Shown: piece after piece, positions 1-22,869 of the stretch
Layout: every line of letters starts with the position of its first letter
Position numbering within the stretch: the stretch's first letter is position 1
DNA from: Amborella trichopoda
Taxonomy: Eukaryota > Streptophyta > Magnoliopsida > Amborellales > Amborellaceae
DNA: 64,000 bases
Direction of reading: 5' to 3'
NCBI RefSeq assembly: GCF_000471905.2
Contig: NW_006500351.1
Span: 3,794,416-3,858,415, forward strand
Notes under the pieces: generated by a model
Database searches by the model: none
What the model saw: only the letters and a program-made list of their open reading frames with translations
Told to the model about the DNA's origin: nothing
Position numbers and translations under genes: made by a program

Positions 1-660
1 CTCTTTCCTAAAATCTCTCACCTTTAGATTTAGTATATTTCTCTCTCACCCTATTTCAGTTATCTATTTCTCTCACCTTCTTTCTTAAAATCTCTCTGCC
101 ACCCACCCTCCCTCCCTCCCTCCCAACGATATCTCTACTACTCACACACCCTCTTTCCTAAAATCTCTCTTTCCCAATAGCATCTCTCTTTCTCTCTCCC
201 TTTCCAATGTACTCTCTCTCTTCACTCCCACACTCTCTATTTCTTTCTCTCCCTTTCCTTTCCAATGACCTCTCTCTTTTTCTCTGCCTTTCATTTCCAA
301 TGACCTCTCTCTTTTTCTCCCCCTTTCCAACTTACTCTGTCTCCTCTCTCCCACACTCTCCATTTCTATGGGTCAAAATTAGTTTTGGTATATTTCTCTC
401 TCATCCTTTTTCCTAAAGTCTCTCTCGGCTCTCTTTCCTAAAATATCTCATCCTTAACTTTAGTATATTTCTCTCTCACCCTCTTTGATTTCTCTATTTC
501 TCTCTCACCTTCTTTCCTAAAGTATATTTCTCTTTCCAACAAACTCTCTCTCCCTATTATTTATATCATATTAAATTTCTCTTTTCTCTCTCTATATGAT
601 TTTATGAAAATTTGCTTCCTCTCTACTGTTACTCTACCTATCTCTCTACAGTTTCTCCCT
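1..660. repeat. CT-rich low-complexity tract
   Basis: Almost pure pyrimidine-rich sequence built from CTCTCT, TTCC and related words, with phrases such as 'tttcctaaaatctctc' recurring every few dozen bases. Open frames on both strands here are Ser/Leu/Phe or Arg/Glu/Lys strings produced by the repeat and are not genes. I see no promoter or RNA gene. Similar CT-rich stretches recur at 3600-3860, 9160-9370, 23060-23250, 25310-25480 and inside the Tat-type LTRs. Confidence 0.85.
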
Positions 661-1420
661 AAGTTTTTCACTCTCAAAATGAAGAAGTATATTGTTAGGC
701 TTGAATAATTTTTGGCATTAACATTAGTGCATTGCAACAAGTTATTTCTAACTTTGATTGAATTTAGTATGACACAGTAGGTGTTGGGTAAGTGTGGTCA
801 TTAAAAGCCTTATGAGTGCTTTTAATAAATATTTTGATATAATGGAATATGATCTCAGTGGGAGTGTAGTCCTGTGTAGACCATACTAAGTAAATGATGT
901 TTGCTGATACCAGACAGAGCTTGACGAGTTAGCTCAGTCAGTTGGGAAAAACCTATGTTACTTGGGCATAGAAAACTATCAGATAAGGGTTCAAATAGGT
1001 CATCCCTTGTTGAGGTTGGAGTACCTGAATGAGTGAGCCGAATGATTGTGTGATCCTTGTGTGTGATGGTGACCTTCAGAAGCAGAGGCCAAAGCCTCAT
1101 TCGCGAGCCATCACACGGCACGCATATATGATAGTCATTTCGAGAAAACGAACCACCTTTTAGTGTCAAGCTTATGCATGTACGAGGGATACCCCTATGC
1201 GCCCTAGGAGCTGCGGTCGTATCAGGTCTAAGTGACCTTGATATGTCTTTAGGGGAGAACTTAAAATCCACAAACTGGGATTACAACCCCTTGGCTCATC
1301 GACCAGACTTTGGTGACGTACTAATCAGCCCCTACATGGATTGTGGATCATGGAAAACACTGGGTCAGTTTTATAAAGCAAGTGTGGATCGTAATCCACA
1401 GTTGAAGGTGGATTACCTTA

Positions 1421-2894
1421 GGGGTCATTTGGATACTTGAAAATATATTGTTTGTGAAATATATTACTGGTGTACTACATTACTGCGTAATACATTACAT
1501 GTAAATGGATTCTTACTGTTTGGGTAGTATTTAGATGCAACATGGGAAATACATTGCAGTTAGATTACACAGTGGAATTGTCTACATTGCACCTTAAATT
1601 TGCTCTTACAATGCTCTTACTGGACATAGCGATTTAATATGGAATTATCTACAAAGAGATCATATGTCTTTCGTACGCACAATCATTCTTGTCCTTTAAT
1701 TTTCAAAATGGGTGGTTGTACTAGTGTCATTAAATGAATACATTTTTTTTAAAAAAACATTAACTTCATGACTCACCTCAAGCCATCTAATCTTTAAGAA
1801 TGATTGTGACCTCCATTTACAAAGGATAAATGGTCTCTGTGTAGACATTCCTATTTAATATTGAAATGCATTTGAATAGATAGCATGACTATACCATGCT
1901 TGTCATGCCTCAAAGAATAATAACTTAATAGTATGAATTAATATTGGTCATAAACATTGAGTGAACTATTTTAGTCACAACCTTTAAATATCGTTAATTT
2001 GTAGTTTAAATATTAAATAGTGATGTATTTTTAAAAAAAATATTGTGAAATGGTAAAGTATTTTATAAATTAGATTGAGATATTGGAGGAGGACAATGTG
2101 GAAAAAAAATTACAGCTAATATATTGTAAGTAATTTATTACTTCTTTATATTTATCTAAACCCTAATCCCAAAAAATTATTTTTTTCCAAAAGAGTAATC
2201 ATTATAATTTATAATTTTTTTTTTGTCTCGATCTAAACCCTAATCCTAAAAAAATCCCCTTTTTTTTCAAAAAATTTCCCTTTTGGATTGATGAGGTCCA
2301 GTCTTCATCTAATGAGGAGATCTAAGAAATCTTCTGCAACAACCCATCAATCCAAATTCCTTTTGGATTGATGAGAAAAATTAAAAACAACACAGAACAT
2401 ACTTAAAATTGCTTCAATGGGTTGAAGAGTGATGATATAATAATATGAGAGCTGATGGCTTCAGATGAGGGCTATAACCCAAATTGGGGATAGAGGGATG
2501 TAGAAATGGATGTGCGAGGGCTACAACCCAAAATGGGGATATAGGCATGTAGAAATGGATATGCGCAAGATGTGCAAACACTTATTAGAAAGTAGAAATG
2601 GATGTGTCCAGGAGTGAGGGAGAATGGTGGGAGAATAGATGTGTACATGAGAGAGTGAGAATAGCGGGAGATAGAGGATTTTTTTTCGGCAAGAGACACA
2701 CGTAGTTAAATTACTCGTTAAACGTGTAATGATTTCACAGCCACCCTGCGTGTAATAGATTTCAAGTATTTTCGGGAAATCATGTGTAATTTATTTTCAT
2801 TTTCTTACGGTTGAAGTGTACCCAAAAATGGTCAATCTCATATTTCCTTGTAATATGTTTCCATGTAATAAATTTTCTGGTAATAAATGGCCCC
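1421..2894. mobile_element. Non-autonomous Harbinger/Tourist-like DNA transposon
   Basis: The block interrupts the Copia 5' LTR. It starts GGGGTCATTTGGATAC and ends with the inverted counterpart (reverse complement of its end: GGGGCCATTTATTACC). This terminal inverted repeat can be followed inward with decaying similarity for about 45 bp. It is flanked by TTA on both sides (1418-1420 and 2895-2897), while the other LTR has the uninterrupted site with CTA in the same place. TTA duplications with G-rich termini fit PIF/Harbinger elements. No transposase is seen. The interior is AT-rich and includes a short tandem duplication (about 49 bp, 2467-2564) and repeated CTAAACCCTAAT words. Confidence 0.7.
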
Positions 2895-3583
2895 TTAGTG
2901 TTTATTTATCTAATTCCTAGACCATATGGATTATTTTCCTTTCTAATGCATTTAATTATGTGAGTTTTAACAATATATAATTTTTAAAACATTATTTGAA
3001 TTTTTTCTAAATATCTAGATATTTTATTTATCAAATTTGGATGTATAAAAGCAGATATATTGATCTTATATTGATTTAAATATTTAAATTTGATGTTATG
3101 GATTTTTTAAAAATTATATTATTAATTTTAATAATTTTTATATTGCACAGGAGACCCAATATGTTAATGGGCTCACCATTGCATGAGGGTGGGGCCCATG
3201 AAGGTACTTAGGGTGGTACATTCCACCCTAATGAAACTTTCCTTGTGTTAGTTCAAGCTTTGGCTTGAAGAGAAAGTTTGAAGTGTTCTGGAGGGATTGT
3301 GCCTTGAGGAAGGTTTCAAAGGATTTTTAGAAAGCATAAGAAGGCTTGTGCATAATTTTGGGAAGCACTATATTATGAATATAATTATTTTATTTAAGTT
3401 CTATTGATGGGAAAATGATTAGGAATGGGGAATAAAGGTTTTAGCACATTTCATGATGTTTACGGAATGAAGTGCTCAAATCTCTCACCTTACAAGTCAC
3501 CCAAGATCAATGGTTCATATTCAATCTTACAAAAAGAGGCAAGTCAAGGAAAACTCTAAAAAACCCTAATCTTATTCAAATAC

Positions 3584-3590
3584 TATAAAA
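3584..3590 (+). promoter_or_regulatory. TATA box of Copia 5' LTR
   Basis: TATAAAA, conserved at the matching place in the 3' LTR (9113-9119), followed in both by a CT-rich leader. It is the likely core promoter of the element. The assignment rests on sequence and position only. Confidence 0.45.
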
Positions 3591-4322
3591 AGAGATTGAT
3601 CCCTACTCAAATATCTACACCTTATCTCTTACACGTAATTTCCATCTCTTTCTCACATCCCACAAAGGGGCACGCCCCACTTAGAATATATTTCTCTATT
3701 AAGAAAGTTTCTCTCTCCCTCAAGAAACCCAAACGGGCACACCCCACTCTCTCATTTTTGATATCTCTCTCATGGTGGTTCTCTCAACTCTCTCATCATC
3801 TCTCATCTCTCTTTGGGGTTTTAGACTATAGGGTTGTTGAAAAGAGAAGCATATATCTCATACTAAGTTTCTAAGGGGATTCACTTAATAGTTTGAGATT
3901 TATGATAGATGTGTTTATAGTTCCATTAGAGAGTTTGGTCTAAACTTACTTTCTTGATTGAGAATGAAGATTGATCGTTGATCATGTGCCATCGGATGGT
4001 GGTGACTCGATGTGCGGTGTAATAAGTCTAGTTGAGGTAATATTTGTCACTCTTTTTATGTTTCTTGTCGTATTTAATTATATTATCTTTATATTCCCAA
4101 GCACAAGAATTGTGATTATTTTCTTTGTTTAAAGAAAATTGGTTTAGTGGCATTAAGGTTTTTAAAATCTTCGATTTGCTAGTTTAATTTTATTTGAAGC
4201 AAGAGTTATTATAATAAGACTATTTGCAAGTGATCTTTGCCAAAAGAAAAGAAAATATGTGAAAAAGAAGAAAAATAAAAAAATATATTCCCCGGCAATA
4301 TCACACTTAGTCTTTCTTTTAT

Positions 4323-4333
4323 TGGTATCAGAG
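4323..4333 (+). other. Primer binding site (tRNA-iMet type)
   Basis: TGGTATCAGAG lies one base after the end of the 5' LTR. This is the standard plant Copia primer site, complementary to the 3' end of initiator methionine tRNA. Confidence 0.85.
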
Positions 4334-4719
4334 TTATTAATACTTGATGTCATTAATTGTTTTTTTTCTTTATTGAGTTTAGATCAAGCCTGAGAATGAG
4401 ATATAAGAAAGCTAATGACCTTTTTTGTCAAATAATACCCCCCTGGTTAAGAATTATTGGAATATTTAAACACAAAAAATGGTACTCTACAGAATTAATA
4501 TTTTATACTATTTTGAAGCAGTGATATAAAGAAGATAATGGATTGTTTTTCCATTACATACTTCAGTAATATTATATATTATTGAGAGTAGGATATATTT
4601 GCAAAATTTCTATGGGACATTCTAAGGGAATTGAGAGTGATAGACTCATCAATAAATGGTGTCAGTTTTGAGCCTGTAAAATCCAGGAACTGTCTATTGA
4701 GTTCCATGATTTTTCCACC

Positions 4720-5820
4720 AATCATATGATCTTATTTCTTGCCTAAATTTCTCTATAACTCATCAAATTGAGTCTAATTTGTTTATTTTGCAAAAAAAGA
4801 GTTTCATCAAGGAATTCCATATGTTTTGAAAGATATTGTTAATTTATTGAAGGGTATGTAAGTATTGTTTTCTGCAACAAAAACTATTTCAATGACTTGG
4901 AAGTCATGATTTTATTTCCATTCTTAACAGAATATTTTATGGCCCACACTAAGTTTTTAGACTTCCATTGTGAGTCTAGTTTCTAATAAAATTTATTTGA
5001 GAAAGAAATATCTATGGGAAGAAAATAATAAAAATTTTGGATTGAAGATAGGTCATCTTGAATTTTTTGCAATTTGGTATGTCCTTCAGTGAGACGTAAA
5101 TAATTATATTTATGAAAGCCTATTTAGCAAAGTGATATGAGGCTTGTAGAAATATATGTGTTACTATTCTGTGTCTACTTTTAAACAAAAGTGATTTGAA
5201 AGGGAAACTCTATGAGGGTAGAGAGAAAATATAAATTTACTAGATAGTATTCATCATGGAATTTTGTAGTTTTGTGATGTAAATGTCACTTATTTATTTC
5301 TTTAAAGAAAAGTATTATTTGGGATTCACACCATGATGTTATGCTTTAGTTTTGAGTCTAGTTTTCAACACAAAATATTTCAAGAAGAAATTCTTTGAAG
5401 ATTGAAAGAGACAAATTTTTATTGAGAGATGCTCGACCTGATTTTCTATTGAGGAAATTACATTGTGCAATAAATGTCACTAAAACGCAGACTCATTAAA
5501 TGATGTGATTTAAGGATGGAACTCAACACTAGTTAATATGTTTTAGTCTATTTCGATATTCAAAAGGATTCGAAAATAAACTCTTTATGAGTTGAGAGAT
5601 GTGATATTTTTGTCATGAGATGCTCATGTTCAATTCTACAGTAAATTAAAAGATGCGGCATGTTAAAGCACATCTTTGAATTCTTAATTATGGAGACATT
5701 TTTAGGGCTCATTTAAAAAGGTTTTATGAGTTATTATAGTAAAACTTTAGACAGATTTGGCGAGATATGACACTCTATATGAAGAGTGCTCGATCTGAAA
5801 ATAGCAGAAAGAAGAAGAAA
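4720..5820 (+). repeat. Decayed tandem array, unit about 190 bp
   Basis: Recurring words mark successive units. GAGTCTA-type words (GAGTCTAA, GTGTCTAC, GAGTCTAG, TAGTCTAT) lie near 4770, 4972, 5171, 5353 and 5545. Each is followed by an A-rich 'aacaaaa...tttgaaa' segment, a GAGAGA-type segment, and in the later units GATGCTC or GTGCTCGA. Spacings are about 182-202 bp. The array occupies the place where gag would be expected and has no usable reading frame. Similarity between units is low but the order of words is kept. Confidence 0.55.
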
Positions 5821-7239
5821 CGTAATACCTATAAAAACATCTTGGTTTATTCGAAATGAAGGGATACATACATAGACTTAGTGATAGCAAATAAACGATA
5901 AATATCAATAGGAGAATCAAATTTGTGATATTTGAAATGATAGGATAAAGAAGAGTATTTCTTCACGGTGTGAGAAAGGGAGAATCCAACTGCAGAAGAG
6001 ATGGACACTTCATGACATGTGAAATCGACGACCAATATATTCTCTATCAATTACGTGCTCTTCCAAGATCACAGAAGCTTATCAAACGAGTAAAAACAAT
6101 AATCAAGAAAGCCCAGGTACTGCACTATATGGTTTTGAGGTATGCAATCTATCCCACATTATATGGTAATGTTATATAGGAAAAGATGATTCAGTAACTT
6201 TTTATTATATGTTTAATACGCTTTGGTTACATTTTAGCTAATTATTTTACGAATATGTATTAAGTGTATGGATATTAAGTGATAGATCCTAATAAATTTG
6301 AAAGAGCCGGTTAATAAATACCCTATGTTTTAGTGCCTCCTTGTGATATAGTATGAACTACTTAAGATAATGATACAATTGGAGATGTGATTGGATCAAG
6401 GGCTTTAAGCCCTAACTATAAAACATGAGTAATGGGTATGGGTCATTGAAATATTTAAGCAAGAAGGGAGTGTTCTAATATAACTCGGTCTTAGTGACCA
6501 TCCTTCCAATAATGTCCAATAATATAATGTGTTGCATGTGATGATGATCTCTTGATAAAGTTTACATATTTGCTAAAAGGAAGTATTTTATCAAGATTTT
6601 GATAACTATTCTTTAGTCATGTATTATTTTGGATAAAATTATAAGATGGTCTTTATGATTTGTTTTTGTGGCCATGAACTTGACTTGGTACAAAATTAAA
6701 GGTGAATGCAGTAAAATGATTTATGAAGGCTAATCATGTATTTTAAAATTAAATTGGATGATTTGAAAAAAACCTAAGTCTATGAATATGGTTTTGAGAA
6801 AACCCCATCGTCTTGCAAGGTCTACTAAGTCTTTATGAAAAATCATTCTAAAGCCCCATGCTATCATCTAACTATTGCTTGTGAATGTCTATATACCCAG
6901 TCAATATATTTTTTTATTAAAGGGAAAAACATTGTGTCTTGAAAGTATATTTAAAATTGGAAGAGAAACTGTCATGTACTGGTTTTTTTAAATACCCATA
7001 TGCCTTGACCCATATTTCTATCTATTTAGAATCTTCGATTACCTAAGACCTTGGAGCATAGGGAATGCTGTAAGATGGTCATCTTACTAAGCTTTCTTGA
7101 CACATGTTGTGTCGATTAGATAACTTGGTTTGTATGGATTTACTATCAAACTAGTGTTGTTGAATCTTTGTCGTTCAGAAATGTTTTGCATATTGTGAAA
7201 CTAATGGATTTCCTATCAAACAAGCATGAACATATATCC

Positions 7240-7749
7240 CACCTTTGTTTTAGCTGCTTGGATATTCAGATATATAGATGCAAGCTATCTCACAGATCCA
7301 AATGATGTGAAGTCTACATTTGGATATATGTTCATGCTTGGAGGGGGTACAGTTTCTTAGCAATCAAATAAACAGGATATGGTGGCATTGTTCACCATGA
7401 AGGCAAGTATATGGTGTGTTGTTTGGCAACCAAGGAGGTCGTATGGATTAATGAATTTCTTAATCAAATTGACTTTTACCCTGTGCGTTGTGGGGTAATA
7501 ATGAATTTCTGAGACAACACAACAACGATATGTGTGTCAAAAGAGCCACGATTCCATAAGAACTTTAATCATATAAAACCATGTTTCTATCACTTGAGGA
7601 ATGAAGTGAGATTGAGAGAGATCAATATTAGCCATATGTCCACTGATTTGATGATTGCAAATCATCTGACAAAGGGGGTTGCCCTTAATGATTTTGTAAG
7701 ACATGGAAGAGAAATGTGGATGAGAGAAAGTGAGGCTGAGAGAATATAA
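7240..7749 (+). pseudogene. Copia pol, RNase H end (broken)
   Basis: From about 7277 the translation reads YIDASYLTDP, then STFGYMFMLGGGTVS, then a stop, which aligns with the Copia RNase H signature (D-A-x-Y, then S-x-x-G-Y-x-F, then W/S). After further breaks, 7534-7749 reads KEPRFHKNFNHIKPC, then STDLMIANHLTKGV. This is the C-terminal segment around the last catalytic region, ending a few bases before the polypurine tract as expected for Copia pol. There are several stops and frame changes, so no product is possible. Confidence 0.8.
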
Positions 7750-7756
7750 GACATTT

Positions 7757-7773
7757 AAAGGCCAAGTGGGAGA
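7757..7773 (+). other. Polypurine tract of Copia element
   Basis: AAAGGCCAAGTGGGAGA directly precedes the 3' LTR start TGTTGGG. This is the usual plant Copia arrangement for plus-strand priming. Confidence 0.8.
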
Positions 7774-9882
7774 TGTTGGGTAATTGTGGCCATTAAAGAC
7801 CTTATGAATGCTTGTAATAAACATTTTCATATAATGGAACATGAATTCAATGGGAGTGTGGTCTTGTGTAGACCATATTAAGCAAGCGATGTTTGCTGAT
7901 ACCAGACTGATCTTGAAGATCTAGACCAGTCGGTTAGAAAAAACCCATGTTACCTAGGCATAGAAAACTATTCGGTAAGGGTTCTAATAAGTCATCCATT
8001 GATGAGGTCGAAGTATGCCTGGATAAGTGAGCCGAGGGATTGTGTGACCCTTGTGTGTGATGATGGCTTCTAGAGATTGGGGACAAAGCCTCATTCGCGA
8101 GCCATCTCACGACATGCATATATGATAGTTGTTTCGGGAAAACGAACTACGTTTCAGGGTTTAGCTTATATATATGCAAGAGATACGCTTATGCGCTATA
8201 GGAGCAGTGGTCGCATCATGTCTAAGTGACCTTGGTACGTCTCAAGGGGAGAATCTGAAATCCACAAACTGGGATTATGACCCCTTGGCTCATCTGTCAG
8301 ACTTTGATAATCCACTAATGAGCCCCTACATAGACTGTGGGTCATAGGAAACACAAGGCTGATTTGATAAAGTAAGTGTGGATCGTAGTCCACAGTTGAA
8401 GATGGAGTGCCCTAGCGTTTATTTATTTAATTCTTAGAACATATAGATCTTCTTCCCATCTAATGAATTTAATTATGTGAGTTGTAATGATATATGATTT
8501 TTAGAATTATTATTTGAATTTTTTAAATATCTGGATATTTTATTTATCAAATTTGGATTATAAAAATAGAGATATTGATTTTAGATTGATTTAAATATTC
8601 AAATTTGATTTTATGGATTTTTAAAAAGCATATTATTAATTTTAATAATTTTAATATTGCATGGGATGCCCAATATGTTAATGGGCCCATCATTGCATGT
8701 GGGTGGGGCTCATGAAATACCACCTAGGGTGGCACGCCCCACCCTAATGAAACTTTCCTTATGTTAGTTCAAGCTTTGGCTTGAAGAGAAGGCTTTGAAG
8801 TGTTATAGAAAGATTTTGCCTTGAGGAAGCTTTCAAAGGATTTTTAGAAAGCATGAGAAGGCTTACGCATAATTTTGGTAAGTACTATATTATGAATGAA
8901 ATTATTTTATTTAATTTCTATTGATGAGAAAATGGTTTAGGATTGAAGAATAAAAATTATAGTACCTTCTATGATGTTGATGGCGTATTTATGAAATGGA
9001 GGGCTCAAATCTCTCACCTTACAAGTCACCCAAGATCAATGATTCATAGTCAATCTCACAAGAAGAGGCAAACCAAAGAAAACCCTAAGAAACCCTAATC
9101 TTGTTCAAGCACTATAAAAATGGATTGATCCTTATCAAAATCTCTACACCTTATCTCTTACACGTAATGTCCATCTCTCTCTCTCTCTCTCACATCCCAC
9201 AAAGGGGGTACACCCCACTTTGAATATCTCTCTCTCTTTTAAGATAGTTTCTCTCTCTCCCTCAAGAGACCCGATGGGGCACGCCCCGCTCTCTCATATT
9301 TGATATCTCTTTCATGGTGTTTCTCTCAAGGTTTTCATCATTTCTCATCTCTCTTTAGGTTTTAGACTATAGGGTTGTGGTAGAAAGGGTTGTGGTAGAA
9401 AAGAGAAGCATATCTTTCAAATTCGGTTGCTAAAAGGGTTCACCTAAGGGTTTGAGATTTATGATAAAGGAGTTCATATTTCCATTAGAGGGTTTGGCTT
9501 AAACTTGTTTTTCCGGCTGAGATTGAACGTTGATTGTTGATCCCGTTCCATCGGATGGTGGTGACTCGGTGTGAGGTGTAATAAGTTCGGTTGTGGTAAT
9601 TTACGGTACTCTCTTTTTGTTTCTTGCGATATTTAATCATATTGTCTTTATATTCCCAAGCACAAGAATTGTGATTATTTTCGTTCTTATTGGTTTAGTG
9701 ACATCAAGGTTTTTAAGATATTAGATTTGCTAATTTTATTTTCTTTGAAGCAAGAGTTGTTGTAATAAGACTACTTGTAAGTAATCTTTGCCAAAAGAAA
9801 AGAAAAAGAAAAGAAAAGGGGTCAAAAAAAAAATACAAAAAAATATATCCCCCAGGCAAGATTACATTTAGTCTTTCTTTCA
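7774..9882 (+). repeat. 3' LTR of Copia element
   Basis: It is the partner of 782-4321 and lacks the 1.47-kb insertion. Its intact sequence across the insertion point (around 8408-8415, 'gccctagcg') is the empty site for the Harbinger-like element. It ends TTTCA at 9882 and is followed by GTAGT. The TATA-like box is at 9113-9119. Confidence 0.85.
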
Positions 9883-11591
9883 GTAGTGTTTATAAATTAA
9901 ATGACATGCTAAGGCTTCAGTATCACGTTAAGGTTTATCATATGACGCTCATTTAAGATGCACGTGCTAAGGTTTATTATATGATTGCATGCTCATTTAA
10001 GATGCACCCTAAGGTTTATCTCATTAGGATGCTTGCTAATTTAATGCAGTTGACTGCCCCGCTCAAATAAAGGGAAAAAAATAGTCCCACAAAGAAAAAG
10101 CTAGTATAAAAAAATGAAGGCTACCGGATTACTCAGTGTAGGCTTAATGCAGGGAGTCGACATTGATGACCCCACACGCGATTAATGCGCCCCATGCGTG
10201 ATTAAATGGCTTTTCTAATAGGAACTGGTGATTTGTCCGAATCATGACGTCATCAAGCCGGTTCTTTATAGCAAATCGTCGTAATCCCAATTTATTAGCG
10301 GATCTAAAATAATGTCACTGATACCCTATCCAGATCACCTGATTCTGAATCGAATCAGTGATTTTTTAAACATTGAATCAAGTCATTATATAGTCGTGGG
10401 ACTGGACAAGTCATTGCTAATATTTTGGTGGCATTTGTGGTCCAAGAGATCCTTCATGATATGGTTATCTTCTCTTTCCAATTCCCAATAGTAGATTTCC
10501 CTCACTTCAAACCATTTGTGCACTGTTGAAAGGAACAGGGGACATATCTTGCTGGCACAGACATGGTTAGGGACCCTCACGGCACGTGGGTTCTTGGGCT
10601 TAGTTGTTATGTCAAGATCCAAGCCATCATTTATCCACATGCATTTTAGCTTTTTAGAAATATGATGGGGCTTCTCCATGCATAGCTCAAAATTGCTGGA
10701 GCCCATCCCATGAGGTGTTTTAGACCACAAGAAATTAGGGTTTGGGACCCTCTCACTCATCCCATGCACATTTCCACCTCGATTATTCACTGGACCCCCA
10801 CACTTTGGTGTCTTATAAAGAGCTTTTAAAAAACTTGGGCCCTCCATGTCTCTCTTCAGCTCCATCTTATCACTCAACCGTGCTCGGGTGAGGTTTGTAT
10901 AAGGTGTCAACCTTATACTATTGATGTAAGGTGCACCTCAAAACTATATCAAAAATGTAGTTTTAAAGCTGCAAAGCCTTGTAATGATATGAAAATCTAT
11001 TGTTGTCCACAATTATGAAATTTAAAATTTAAGAAATAGCGATGATCAAGTAGATCTATACACATTTGAAAAGCTTGAAAATGGAAGGTCCAAATATTGT
11101 GTTAGAAGATGTACTATTTTTAGGACTAGAAATCTTTTTTTTTTCATGTTTTTGAATCTCGAGGCCGATTTAATAAATTTGAGGGTTTTCCGGTGTAGAA
11201 ACAACTTTCTAGTGGATTTTTTAAGTGCACCGTATATAAACTCTTCCCCCCCTCTCTCTCTCTCCTTATTGAATATAAAGTTTTTAAGCCAAAAAATGGG
11301 GCTTGGGCTTGAGTGCTTAGCGATTGACATTTACTAGTGTTACATCTTAAGTTCAATTCCGACTATTGAACTGCTAAAAAAAAAAAAATTACATCTCAAG
11401 TTCAATTCCGAGTACTGAACTACCAAAAAACAATAACAAATAAAAGAAAGACAGGACAAAGAAGAAGAAGAAGAAGTGTGTAAGCCAAAGCGTATGAAAA
11501 CTTCAAAATGGAAGTTTCCTTGTAATGTAGAAAGGAGATTGATTGATATAGAAGGAGGAAAAGGAATTAACAATCCTTTAATATTATTATT
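9883..11591. other. Non-coding stretch between Copia element and P450 gene
   Basis: No gene supported. 9910-10035 holds two to three degenerate copies of a unit of about 44-50 bp containing 'taaggttta' and 'ctcatttaagatgcac'. An antisense frame at 10386-10910 is open for 174 codons but resembles nothing I know. 11100-11420 contains T- and CT-rich DNA and a SINE-like piece listed separately. The P450 polyadenylation region should lie just below 11592, but I could not pick out a convincing signal. Confidence 0.6.
11290..11425 (+). mobile_element. SINE-like fragment with duplicated 3' part
   Basis: A pol III B-box-like word (AAGTTCAATTCC) is preceded about 35 bases upstream by a possible A-box (TTAGCGATTGAC). 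It is followed by 'actattgaactgct' and an A-tract at about 11374-11387. The 3' half (ACATCT-AAGTTCAATTCCG-TACTGAACT) is then repeated once more, ending in another A-rich tail. A related B-box plus A-tail piece sits at about 13545-13600 ('aggtttgattcc', then 'gatccgct' and A's). This could be a tRNA-derived SINE remnant. Boundaries and family are not established. Confidence 0.3.
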
Positions 11592-22441
<10,850 letters not shown>

Positions 22442-22608
22442 TTTCCTCTTCCTATTCGCAGGAATCTCTTCAGGAATCTCTTGTTCAATATTTTAGTTAT
22501 AACCAATGAACCAATGATTTAAAAAACACATCAATGACCAGCACTCTGGCATTGCATAAAACCGATTTATGGAAAAATGAAGGGTAAAAACCTGTTTGAG
22601 AATAGTGG

Positions 22609-22616
22609 TTTTATAG
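22609..22616 (-). promoter_or_regulatory. Candidate TATA box of the P450 gene
   Basis: On the minus strand the sequence reads CTATAAAA, about 170 bp upstream of the ATG at 22441. This predicts a start site near 22580 and a leader of about 140 nt. It is inferred from motif and distance only. Confidence 0.4.
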
Positions 22617-22793
22617 GAAAATGAAGAGAAAATGGTGCATGGACGCATAAACCAAGGAAGTTGAGTGAGACACGTGTGGCGAGTGTTGTTAATGTTGGGT
22701 CATGAGTTGAGCGTGGTGTTAATTGGAAGAAAAAATGGAGAACTCAATTCAAACAGTAAAGGCCATTACTGAAACGGTTAGTAAGGGGGGATG

Positions 22794-22869
22794 TTTTAGG
22801 TATCATGCTCCCCTCCCGAAGGAGCATCCAGTTTTAGGTATCACGCTCCCTTCCCTAAGGAGCATCCAA
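22794..22869. repeat. Two tandem 38-bp hairpin units upstream of the P450 gene
   Basis: The units 22794-22831 and 22832-22869 each contain an inverted repeat. The first has ATGCTCC / GGAGCAT around an 8-9 base CT/GA loop. The second has CGCTCC / GGAGCA. Both start TTTTAGGTATCA and end GCATCCA. They lie about 350-430 bp upstream of the P450 ATG, so they could be promoter elements or simply a small palindromic repeat. Confidence 0.6.

Larger units (their letters stand above)
782..4321 (+). repeat. 5' LTR of Copia element (contains a 1.47-kb insertion)
   Basis: It matches the 3' LTR (7774-9882) along its length except for the block 1421-2894, which is absent from the other copy. Shared landmarks include 'ccatactaag' and 'gtttgctgatacc' near the left end, the ATGGGCYCA region around 3160, CT-rich tracts at 3640-3780, and the terminal TAGTCTTTCTTT. 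The two LTRs differ at many positions by eye, so the insertion is not recent. A TATA-like TATAAAA at 3584-3590 is conserved in both LTRs. Confidence 0.85.
782..9882 (+). mobile_element. Copia-type LTR retrotransposon, degenerate
   Basis: Two long direct repeats (782-4321 and 7774-9882) both begin TGTTGGGTA and end in TTTCTTT plus CA or a decayed equivalent. They bracket an internal region with a primer binding site right after the left repeat (TGGTATCAGAG, 4323-4333) and a purine tract right before the right repeat (GGCCAAGTGGGAGA, ending 7773). Both signals are typical of plant Ty1/Copia elements. The flanks read GTAGG (777-781) and GTAGT (9883-9887), a probable target duplication with one change. 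The only readable protein is the RNase H end of pol (about 7277-7749), broken by stops. Gag, integrase and reverse transcriptase are not recognisable, and part of the 3.45-kb interior is a tandem array. This is an old, inactive copy. Confidence 0.85.

Noticed and set aside
142..416. Open frames on both strands in the CT-rich start of the window
   Set aside because: Translations are Ser/Leu or Arg/Glu/Lys repeats dictated by the CT tract, with no domain and no gene structure.
10386..10910. 174-codon antisense frame between Copia element and P450 gene
   Set aside because: Open but without recognisable motifs, no ATG at the frame start, and no homologue or neighbour that supports it. Chance remains likely.
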